Below are positions 1 to 5,823 of a stretch of DNA of 11,637 nucleotides, one piece after another. The position numbers and the translations under genes are program-made. The DNA is taken from the NCBI GenBank assembly GCA_026417715.1, contig JAOACU010000066.1, positions 1 to 11,637 of the forward strand, written 5' to 3'. This DNA is from Anaerolineae bacterium (GTDB taxonomy: Bacteria > Chloroflexota > Anaerolineae > UBA4142). The notes under the pieces are model-generated. The model ran no database searches. It saw only the letters and a program-made list of their open reading frames with translations, and was not told where the DNA came from. Numbering within the stretch: position 1 is the stretch's first letter; each line of letters starts with the position of its first letter.

Positions 1-1334
1 ATACGATCGAGGGCAAAGCCGACGACAGCAAAGCCCAAACCGGTCAACATCAACAGCACGGCTGGCTCCAAGACCCAGTAGTAATAGCCCTTGTAGAGCG
101 CGCCGTTGGTGTAGGCATCGTTCAACACCTTGCCCCACGTCGGCAAGAGCGGATCGCCCAAGCCCAACACCGAAAGGGAGGCTTCCAAGAAAACGTACGA
201 AGGAATCAGCGTAACGAAGGTGGGAATGAGCACCGGCGCGATCTTGGGCATCATATACCGAAAGACGATGCGCAAGTTACCGGCACCGTACGCGTGTGCC
301 GCTTCGATGTACGGCATCTCTTTCACCTGCAAAAACATCGAGCGATACGTTTTGATGCCCAGACTAAAGATGCCGAGCGCGATGACCACACCAAGAATGA
401 CCCAGATGTTGCGCGTGTAGAACGTACCAATCAGAATGAGAATCGGTAGCGTGGGCAAGACCGAGTTGATTTCGGTGAGACGCTGAATCAGTTGATCTAC
501 CCAACCACCAAACCACGCGCCGACTGCCGCAATCGAGAAGGTGGTCAGCGTGGAACCGACTGCCGCGAGAAAGCCAAACGCGAGTGCGATGGGTGTACCC
601 CACAACATTGCTAGCAACAAATCGCGACGACGATGATCGGTACCCGCCAAGCCGTGCGCTTGTCCGTAGATGACCAGTTTCGCATCGAGCGTCGAATCTT
701 TCTCGAAGGTGAGTCCTTCGATGACGAGTTCGTACTTGCCTTTTTGCACGACCGGCGTCTTGCCTTTTTCGATCGTATCGGGCTTGGCGAACAAGCCGAC
801 CTCAGGCGCGCGATTTTCAAACTTCATCGAGAGGCGTTGATCGGTGGAGATGGCAAAGCGTTCTCTCACCCCGACCGTTGTGTCACCCAAGGGAATCTGA
901 CGACCATCGGGAGTTTTCCAAATCATCGTCGCTTGGGGTTTCTTTTGCACAAACTTGGCAGTGAGGAACAAGTTGATTTCGCTCGGAAAGCCATCCCATT
1001 GATAATCAAAAGTGAATTTTAGATCGGACGTGTACATCTCGTCCGTCACTTTTTGAATATCTTTGGGCGTCTTGCCGTCCTTGCTATCGAAGATGAGAGT
1101 CGTGGGCAGAGTGTTGCCGACGAAAAAGTTGAACCACTCGGGCACGGCGTTACGTGGATAATCCCCCCACATTTCTTCACCAGCACGCCATCGAGCAATG
1201 GCTTCGTCGTACGGAATGACAATCACAGTGACGATCGCCAACACGATCAACGCACTGATGATGAACAACCCAAAGACAGCAGAACGATAGTGAGTCAGTT
1301 GAACAATCGGGTCAGGAAGTTTCCGTTGCTTCAT
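1..1334 (-). CDS. Peptide-type ABC transporter permease, DppC/OppC family, 3' end cut by the window edge
   Basis: Inner-membrane permease of a family-5 (peptide/opine/nickel type) importer, pairing with the permease encoded just upstream. About 444 residues are visible and the frame is still open at base 1, so only the extreme C-terminus should be missing. Landmarks: membrane helix at residues 18-40; GTDHRRRDLL at 231-240, matching the family's GTDxxGRD motif; the ATPase-contacting EAA loop at 344-367 (EAAHAYGAGNLRIVFRYMMP); and the late LSVLGLG...PTWG motif at 387-401. Several further hydrophobic helices lie between 240 and 440. Odd: residues 41-230 form a hydrophilic extracytoplasmic insert of about 190 residues where DppC proteins usually have a few dozen. 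The start is ATG at 1334, with GGAGAG 8 bases upstream, and it overlaps the upstream stop in an ATGA junction, implying translational coupling. Substrate cannot be read from sequence. Confidence 0.93.
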   Translation of the reverse strand, partial: MKQRKLPDPIVQLTHYRSAVFGLFIISALIVLAIVTVIVIPYDEAIARWRAGEEMWGDYPRNAVPEWFNFFVGNTLPTTLIFDSKDGKTPKDIQKVTDEMYTSDLKFTFDYQWDGFPSEINLFLTAKFVQKKPQATMIWKTPDGRQIPLGDTTVGVRERFAISTDQRLSMKFENRAPEVGLFAKPDTIEKGKTPVVQKGKYELVIEGLTFEKDSTLDAKLVIYGQAHGLAGTDHRRRDLLLAMLWGTPIALAFGFLAAVGSTLTTFSIAAVGAWFGGWVDQLIQRLTEINSVLPTLPILILIGTFYTRNIWVILGVVIALGIFSLGIKTYRSMFLQVKEMPYIEAAHAYGAGNLRIVFRYMMPKIAPVLIPTFVTLIPSYVFLEASLSVLGLGDPLLPTWGKVLNDAYTNGALYKGYYYWVLEPAVLLMLTGLGFAVVGFALDR

Positions 1335-2467
1335 ACGCGGCGCTCTCCACCGATCTTGACGCGCGGGTCAAGGATAGCATACACAATGTCCAGCAAAAAG
1401 ACTGTGGTCACCAAGAGATACGCAATCAAGACGACGTTACCTACAATCACTGGCACATCGAAAATGCTGATGGCTTGGTACAACAGACGACCAACCCCGG
1501 GCCAGGCAAAGACGGTTTCCAAGATGATGGCGCCTTGCCAGATGTAGATGAGCATCAACGAGAACGCGGTGACGATCGGCGGCAAGGTGGGGCGTAGGAT
1601 GTAACGACGTTCAATCGTGCGTGCGGTCAATCCTTTGGCTTTTGCCATCTCCACATAGTCTTCGCTCGAATAGATGAGGAAGAAGGTACGCCACTGATAG
1701 ATGCCAACAAAGATGCCGTGCAGAATGATCGCACTCACCGGCAAAATCATATGCCGCAACAAACTGAGCAGATACTCGCCGGTGGATTCAGGAGGTGGCG
1801 TGGCGACCATTCCACCAAAAGGCAGGATGTGCAAGATGGACGCGAAAATGAGGATGAGGAAGATACCGTAGAACCACGCTGGGACCGTAGATGCCGGTGC
1901 CATCGCAATAATCAAGCGGTCGAACCAACTGCCATAGTGCCGCGAGAGATAGAGCGCGATGAAGATCGCGGTGAAGAATAGCGAGAGGTTCGCCGTCGCT
2001 GAGAGTAGCAACGTGGCGGGGATACGTTCCAGCAAGATCAGGCGCACCATTTTCGAGCCGCTGTTGCTCGTCAAGTGCTCCGCGCGTCCCAGATTCAATG
2101 TCAACGCATCTACCAAATAGTCCACGCTGCGCACCACAAACGGTTGATCGAGGCGCAAACGTTGCATCTCCAGCACGACCAAATCGTCAATGTATTTCCG
2201 TAGTTCGCTGGGTGGCAATGTTTGCAGATTGGGATCGTTCAACACGACCGCGCCCACCTGCTCGCGAATTTGGGCGATACGAATCGTATCCAAATAGCCA
2301 CCCATATTCGCGATCAGCACCGTCAAGTACACACCAATGACTACGGTGAGAAACAACGCGGTGCCGCGAAAGATGACGTACTTGCCGAGGCGCGCCAGTG
2401 TATCGGGAATATGAATGCCAATGCGGGGCTTGGCGAGAGTTTGTTCTGTCAAAACACCGGAAGCCAT
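1331..2467 (-). CDS. Peptide-type ABC transporter permease, DppB/OppB family
   Basis: First permease of the importer, forming the membrane channel with the DppC-like protein downstream. 378 residues. A longer in-frame ATG exists at 2506, but the ATG at 2467 is chosen because AAGGAG lies 6 bases upstream (2474-2479) and because the longer version would start inside an intergenic hairpin. Landmarks: first membrane helix about residues 32-54; extracytoplasmic loop about 55-140; further helices between 145 and 365; EAA loop at 273-297 (EMAKAKGLTARTIERRYILR); ETVFAWPGVGRLLYQAI at 317-333, the normal DppB signature; and a typical LDPRVKIG end. The gene sits 67 bases after the binding-protein stop and overlaps the next permease by 4 bases, so the three form one operon. 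The family call is firm; the substrate is not determined. Confidence 0.95.
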   Translation of the reverse strand: MASGVLTEQTLAKPRIGIHIPDTLARLGKYVIFRGTALFLTVVIGVYLTVLIANMGGYLDTIRIAQIREQVGAVVLNDPNLQTLPPSELRKYIDDLVVLEMQRLRLDQPFVVRSVDYLVDALTLNLGRAEHLTSNSGSKMVRLILLERIPATLLLSATANLSLFFTAIFIALYLSRHYGSWFDRLIIAMAPASTVPAWFYGIFLILIFASILHILPFGGMVATPPPESTGEYLLSLLRHMILPVSAIILHGIFVGIYQWRTFFLIYSSEDYVEMAKAKGLTARTIERRYILRPTLPPIVTAFSLMLIYIWQGAIILETVFAWPGVGRLLYQAISIFDVPVIVGNVVLIAYLLVTTVFLLDIVYAILDPRVKIGGERRV

Positions 2468-2489
2468 TGCATACTCCTTCCGATAGAGA

Positions 2490-2523
2490 GAGACCTGACA
2501 GGTCAACCGACCTGTCAGGTCTC
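2490..2523 (-). repeat. Perfect 14-bp inverted repeat between binding-protein and permease genes
   Basis: Arms at 2490-2503 and 2510-2523 are exact reverse complements (GAGACCTGACAGGT), separated by 6 bases. In the transcript it forms a strong hairpin 11 bases after the binding-protein stop and just ahead of the permease ribosome binding site. No run of T follows it, so it is not a standard intrinsic terminator. In binding-protein operons such hairpins commonly protect the upstream mRNA and lower expression of the membrane genes; that role is inferred here. It could also be a copy of a dispersed palindromic repeat. Confidence 0.85.
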
Positions 2524-2534
2524 GACCTTACTAC

Positions 2535-5096
2535 TTATTTCACCGTCACGAAGGACATGGAAGCGAACTCGGGTTTGGCAATCAACTTGGAGACGACAAT
2601 CACTTCGAGACGGTTGGAGCCCGCCGCGAGTTTGTTCGTTTGATCAGCGGTGAGTTCGGCTACCCAATCGCCATCCTTGACTGCTTTGGCTTCGCCGGTG
2701 AAGGCGAGGTTGCCCGTCGCGTCAATGACGAGGAACTTGACAAAGTCAAGGTCTTTGGTGGCGTAGGGTTGGTTCTTGAAGGTGACTTTGATGTTGAACT
2801 CGGCTTTTTGTCCGCTGGTCACGCGGCTCGGTCCGGACACTGCCACCGCTGGACTGGGTGCCGCCGCAAAGCGCAGCCAGCGATCCGCTGGGTCTGTAAA
2901 GTCCGCGAACTTGCGGATGATGACTTGCTTCTCCGTCGGGCGGACTTGGTGTAGATAGAACGGACCATCGCCAACCCAGAAGTGATTGCGGTCCCTGTAG
3001 AACTTGCTCAGGTTCTCATACCGCGTCTTGGCTTCTGCCGCCGTGACGTATTGACCAAGCGTCGGCGCGTACGGAATGTAACTCTTCTCCAGCGACGAAG
3101 TGAGATATTTCTCCAAAATCTTCAGACTGGGACCGCCGATAAAGTTCATCTGCTCAATCTTGAGTTTGGAGGCTTTGCCGCTGGTGAAGATGAGTTCCTT
3201 GGCGGCTTCGGCTTGGATACCGAGCGACATGGTGTGCCACATTCCGATACCTTGCGAGTAGTACGGATAGATATCACGCGCGCTCGCGATCAACTCGGCA
3301 TCGGGGAAGATGGTGTCGTTGTACGCTTCGACGACGAGCGGATCCTTGGAGACGATCTTCCAACCCTTGAAGTTGGTCATAAAGGATCGGAAAGCGGGCA
3401 CAGCGGCTTCGTCAAAGATCGCGCTCTTTTCGTTGGCACGGTCGAAGGTCAGGATCATTCCTAGCACGAAATCGCCAAGTGAGAGCGTGCTACCGTCATG
3501 CAACTTGGTCTTGAAGAGGTCTTTGTTGTAGTAGAGAACAGTCTTGGTGCGTGCAGTGACGGTTTGGGTGAACTTTTCGCCAGCAGTAATGAACGTTTGC
3601 TTTTCAGCGTTCCAGTCCACCCAGGCGTCCTTGGGCACTTCGATCGTCTTGGCAAAGTTCAAGGTGACCCAATCGAGCGTCTTGGCAACGGGCAGACCTT
3701 CCTGCACGGTCACTTCGGCTTTCTCGATGCGATAGGGCCAGTAGAGACCGGTGTACGGATCGGGCAACAACGCGAGTTGACCCGTCGCGCGGAAGATCAT
3801 TGTGTCGTAAATCCAGTTGCTACCGCCGATGGGGTTCCATACAGCCGTGAGGATGCTGGGTGCGCCGAATTTGACGCTACCACCGGCTTTGCCGCCGAGG
3901 TTGATCGTTTGGGGCCAGAGCCACGAACCTGATTGACCACCCGCGAGGTCAACCGCCACACCGACTTCGGGGCGATAGACGTTCAGACTGACGCGGTTGA
4001 CCAACCAGACGCGCGCCGAATCTTTCATTGAAAGATCCAGGGCTTCGGCGAACATCTTGGTGCGTTCCGCGACGTCTTTGTAATCGCGGCGGGTCAAGCG
4101 TTCGGAAATCTTGTCAAACTCGGGCGATGGCTTGTAGGCTTGCCACAGTGGTTCCGAGCGACCGCGTGCGGTGTAGTAGTACGTAAAGTTGTTCGCCAAA
4201 TCGCGATTGACGACGGTGCTGATCCAGCCACCCGTGTAAACATGCCACTTGCCTTCGGCGGGATCACCACTGAGCCAAATCGGGGAGGCTTCAGCGGAGG
4301 TCTTGTACTGGCGATCAGCGGTAAAGCCGAGGTCTTCCAATTGCTTGGCGACATAGTCACCAATCGCGCGGCGTTCATCTTCCGTGCGGATGATGAGAAT
4401 CACAGTCACGGGCGTGCCTTTGTAGGTCCACTTGCCACCCACAAGTTCGGCACCCAGTTTCTTCATCTCCGCTTCGATTTGCGCTTTGGCTTTGTCTTTG
4501 TTGTACGAGTACTTGATTTCGAGCGCACGCGCGACATCAGCCACCTTGGCATAGTCGGGGAAGACCGGGTTGAGAACGGTGTACATCGGGATCGCCAAGC
4601 CGCCGTAAATTTCCTTAACGACATAGTCGCGATCCACTAGCCAGTTCATCGCCTCACGAATCGCTGGGACTGAGAATGGATTGAGACGACCATCCTTGAA
4701 CGTCGGTCCCACGGGATTGAAGGACAACTCGGTCGTGGAGCCGTACGACGGCGCAAACACCGCGTTCTTCGAGTCTTTCAACTTGGCATAAATCTTGGGA
4801 TCGGAAATGCCAAAGCCAAAGATGTGCATATCGCCAGATTCGATCATCGTCACTGCTTTGGCACTATCTGGCTCCTCAAAGAACACAACCTCATCCACCC
4901 ATGCGCCTTTAACCGGGACAGGTGTCGGCGTTGGGGGCACAGGCGTCGCTGTCGGTGGAGCAGGCGTTGCCGTCGGTGCTGGGGGTTTAGTTGGTTCAGG
5001 TGCTTTGGTCGGTGGAACAGGTGTTGGTGTGGGTGCGCACGCAATCAAGAGCGCGAACACCAACAATACAGCAACAATCAAAGTTGCTTTTTTCAT
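2535..5096 (-). CDS. Lipoprotein substrate-binding protein of peptide-type ABC importer, SBP_bac_5-like with permuted motif order
   Basis: Surface-anchored receptor that would deliver substrate to the two permeases downstream. 853 residues, versus about 500-600 usual. Seen: a lipoprotein signal peptide with lipobox LIAC (Cys20), then a Thr/Pro linker at 21-62. Next come motifs that in ordinary family members lie in the second half: VDEVVF...AVTMIESGDMHIF (67-93), LSFNP and NPFSVPAIREAMNWLVDRDY (124-158), EIYGGLAIP (162-170), YNKDKAKAQIEAEMKKLGAEL (198-218). Motifs that normally lie in the first half follow: DPYTGLYWP (446-454), LHDGSTLSLGDFV (532-544), GDGPFYL (709-715) with ADRW (737-740). 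Residues 747-853 look like an added beta-sandwich domain. The start is ATG at 5096 with AGGAGG 8 bases upstream. A perfect consensus promoter lies about 220 bases upstream. The family call is solid; substrate unknown; permutation is inferred from motif order. Confidence 0.92.
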   Translation of the reverse strand: MKKATLIVAVLLVFALLIACAPTPTPVPPTKAPEPTKPPAPTATPAPPTATPVPPTPTPVPVKGAWVDEVVFFEEPDSAKAVTMIESGDMHIFGFGISDPKIYAKLKDSKNAVFAPSYGSTTELSFNPVGPTFKDGRLNPFSVPAIREAMNWLVDRDYVVKEIYGGLAIPMYTVLNPVFPDYAKVADVARALEIKYSYNKDKAKAQIEAEMKKLGAELVGGKWTYKGTPVTVILIIRTEDERRAIGDYVAKQLEDLGFTADRQYKTSAEASPIWLSGDPAEGKWHVYTGGWISTVVNRDLANNFTYYYTARGRSEPLWQAYKPSPEFDKISERLTRRDYKDVAERTKMFAEALDLSMKDSARVWLVNRVSLNVYRPEVGVAVDLAGGQSGSWLWPQTINLGGKAGGSVKFGAPSILTAVWNPIGGSNWIYDTMIFRATGQLALLPDPYTGLYWPYRIEKAEVTVQEGLPVAKTLDWVTLNFAKTIEVPKDAWVDWNAEKQTFITAGEKFTQTVTARTKTVLYYNKDLFKTKLHDGSTLSLGDFVLGMILTFDRANEKSAIFDEAAVPAFRSFMTNFKGWKIVSKDPLVVEAYNDTIFPDAELIASARDIYPYYSQGIGMWHTMSLGIQAEAAKELIFTSGKASKLKIEQMNFIGGPSLKILEKYLTSSLEKSYIPYAPTLGQYVTAAEAKTRYENLSKFYRDRNHFWVGDGPFYLHQVRPTEKQVIIRKFADFTDPADRWLRFAAAPSPAVAVSGPSRVTSGQKAEFNIKVTFKNQPYATKDLDFVKFLVIDATGNLAFTGEAKAVKDGDWVAELTADQTNKLAAGSNRLEVIVVSKLIAKPEFASMSFVTVK

Positions 5097-5172
5097 CTTT
5101 CTCTCCTCCTAGAAAATCGAAAAACTGTTGGGGAAATCAGAAGTTCAGAAAAGCGGTTCAGACCTCCCACAC

Positions 5173-5241
5173 GATTTTAGATTTCAGATTTGCGATTTCA
5201 GATTTTTTAAATCTGCAATCTACAATCTGCCATCTACAATC
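5173..5241. repeat. Heptanucleotide tandem array that flips strand at its centre
   Basis: Five consecutive 7-base units run GATTTTA, GATTTCA, GATTTGC, GATTTCA, GATTTTT (5173-5207). After two bases the same unit continues in reverse complement as AATCTGC, AATCTAC, AATCTGC, CATCTAC, AATC (5210-5241). The conserved part is GATT(T); the last two or three bases vary. The two halves make an imperfect inverted repeat whose inner 12-bp stem has one mismatch. Short tandem heptamers of this kind are described from filamentous cyanobacteria and appear, from memory, in Chloroflexota intergenic DNA. Confidence 0.85.
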
Positions 5242-5267
5242 ATCAGGAGTGTCTTGCTTGAGTCCAT
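5220..5267 (-). CDS. Possible 15-residue leader peptide (MDSSKTLLMIVDGRL)
   Basis: An open frame of 15 codons from ATG at 5267 to TAG at 5220-5222 lies in the binding-protein leader. It is preceded by AAGGAGGTG (5268-5276), a near-full complement of the 16S rRNA 3' end. However, the core GGAGG is only 2 bases from the ATG, closer than normal, and the frame runs into the heptad repeats. An internal ATG at 5243 is too far. It may be a real leader peptide, a ribosome standby site, or the remnant start of a lost gene. There is no similarity to a known attenuator peptide. Confidence 0.22.
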   Translation of the reverse strand: MDSSKTLLMIVDGRL

Positions 5268-5315
5268 CACCTCCTTCCGAAGGATAACAGGGAAATCAGT
5301 AGATTGGTGATGCAG

Positions 5316-5344
5316 ATTATATGTGAAATTGTTGGGGGTGTCAA
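5316..5344 (-). promoter_or_regulatory. Perfect sigma-70-type promoter for the ABC importer operon
   Basis: Read on the minus strand, the -35 box is TTGACA (5339-5344), the spacer is exactly 17 bases (5322-5338) and the -10 box is TATAAT (5316-5321), identical to the housekeeping consensus. Transcription should start near 5309. It points at the binding-protein gene and is the only strong promoter seen in this 719-base gap. Confidence 0.85.
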
Positions 5345-5368
5345 ACGCGTGGTTAGGGCAGGTGCAGA

Positions 5369-5514
5369 GTTGGCGACTGGAGAGACGCGTCGCCGACGCG
5401 TCTGTACTCGCCGCGATCGCAAGCGTTCACGCCTTTTGACTTCATCGTTCCCCACAAGTTCGATGCGTGAACGCTTGCGACCATTACCCGAAGCCGACCG
5501 CCGTCGTCTAAATT
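5369..5514. repeat. Dispersed palindromic repeat, copy 1 (interrupted)
   Basis: The first 48 bases (5369-5416) match 9619-9666 at 47 of 48 positions. They contain a perfect palindrome, AGACGCGTCG (5383-5392) and its complement (5394-5403) around one central base. After a 64-base interruption (5417-5480) the similarity resumes: 5481-5514 matches 9667-9700 at 25 of 34 positions without gaps. The whole is therefore an 82-base repeat unit present twice in this window, split by an insertion here. It is non-coding: the short frames across both copies share peptides only because the DNA is repeated. Confidence 0.88.
5417..5480. mobile_element. 64-bp MITE-like insertion with perfect 16-bp terminal inverted repeats
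   Basis: The ends are TCGCAAGCGTTCACGC (5417-5432) and its exact reverse complement (5465-5480), separated by 32 bases. Its borders are defined by comparison with the uninterrupted repeat copy at 9619-9700, where the flanking sequences join directly. It has no coding capacity. GCGA occurs both just before it (5413-5416) and as its last four bases (5477-5480), so a 4-bp target duplication is an alternative reading of the right border. It may be a very small non-autonomous element or a REP-like palindrome moved by a transposase elsewhere. Confidence 0.6.
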
Positions 5515-5539
5515 AGCCCGCGAAGGGCGGGCTTCGGGT
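5486..5539 (-). terminator. Nested GC-rich inverted repeats, possible terminator downstream of the hydrolase-ligase gene
   Basis: Read on the minus strand, AGCCCGC and GCGGGCT form a perfect 7-bp stem with a 5-base loop (5515-5533), followed by the weak tract AATTTAG. An outer 10-bp perfect inverted repeat (5486-5495 with 5530-5539, ACCCGAAGCC) competes with it. It lies about 280 bases after the upstream gene's stop. The T tract is poor, so termination is uncertain; it may simply be part of the repeat cluster. Confidence 0.3.
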
Positions 5540-5702
5540 CGTTGTTGGTGTGATGGATTCGCTTGGCTCACCACAAGATTTTTTCGCTTTCAATAGACTT
5601 GGCACCGACAGCGAAGACTTTATCCCAACCTATCTCCCGCCTCCTGCTTCCTGCCTACTGCCTCCTGCATCTCACCTTCTATCTTTCATCCGGTAGTGAT
5701 CA
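5540..5702. other. Intergenic stretch without a gene
   Basis: No plausible reading frame, ribosome site or consensus promoter was found. It holds the CTCCTGC heptad array and a minor 6-bp inverted repeat (TTCGCT at 5583-5588 with AGCGAA at 5610-5615). The composition is repeat-derived. Confidence 0.6.
5634..5668. repeat. Heptanucleotide tandem array, CTCCTGC type
   Basis: Five in-phase 7-base units: CTCCCGC, CTCCTGC, TTCCTGC, CTACTGC, CTCCTGC. The unit sequence is unrelated to the GATTTNN and TACGTGA arrays in the same window but the period is the same. It lies in the gap downstream of the hydrolase-ligase gene. Confidence 0.85.
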
Positions 5703-5823
5703 AAAAGTAATGCTGCGAGTGTCATTCTGAGGCGCGTTTTTCGCGCCGAAGAATCTCTCGAAGGACTTTGCGAGACGCTTCGCTGCGCTCAGCGTGACAG
5801 AGTGCCTTACCAGCATTACTTTT
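5703..5823. repeat. 121-bp nested inverted-repeat element overlapping the 3' end of the hydrolase-ligase gene
   Basis: The outer arms AAAAGTAATGCTG (5703-5715) and its exact complement (5811-5823) are 13 bp each. Inside lie TGTCATTCTGAG (5720-5731) and CTCAGCGTGACA (5788-5799), complementary at 10 of 12 positions. A perfect GGCGCG/CGCGCC stem (5731-5736 with 5742-5747) has a five-T loop. The inner part resembles, from memory, a TGTCATTCTGAG...GAAGAATCTC repeat widely scattered in bacterial intergenic regions. The right arm contains the TAA stop and last Lys codon of the neighbouring gene. It could act as an mRNA 3' stabiliser or bidirectional terminator; a mobile origin is inferred. Confidence 0.7.

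Larger units (their letters stand above)
5097..5309 (-). promoter_or_regulatory. Long structured leader of the binding-protein operon
   Basis: About 213 bases separate the predicted transcription start (near 5309) from the binding-protein ATG. In transcript order the leader holds a TCCTT/AAGGA stem (3-base loop, 5272-5284) that pairs part of an exceptionally strong Shine-Dalgarno (5268-5276), a 15-codon open frame (5220-5267), the inverted heptad array (5173-5241) that can fold into a 12-bp stem with one mismatch (5194-5205 with 5209-5220), and finally the gene's own ribosome site (5105-5110). It matches no riboswitch class I recognise. A regulatory role is inference. Confidence 0.35.

Noticed and set aside
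2468..2506. Longer start of permease B at 2506.
   Set aside because: It would add 13 residues encoded across the intergenic hairpin and the AAGGAG ribosome site; the ATG at 2467 has ideal spacing.
4905..5035. Repetitive Gly/Val-rich coding potential on the plus strand.
   Set aside because: It is the antisense of the Thr/Pro linker of the binding lipoprotein, a low-complexity coding stretch rather than a separate gene or repeat element.
5304..5516. Plus-strand open frame sharing an ATGETRRRRVCTRRD peptide with another at 9599-9883.
   Set aside because: The shared peptide is just the translation of the duplicated palindromic DNA repeat; no ribosome site, and no similarity outside the repeat.
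5634..5668. Polypyrimidine tract as a terminator tail.
   Set aside because: There is no adjoining GC-rich stem and the tract is interrupted every seven bases by G; a tandem heptamer explains it better.
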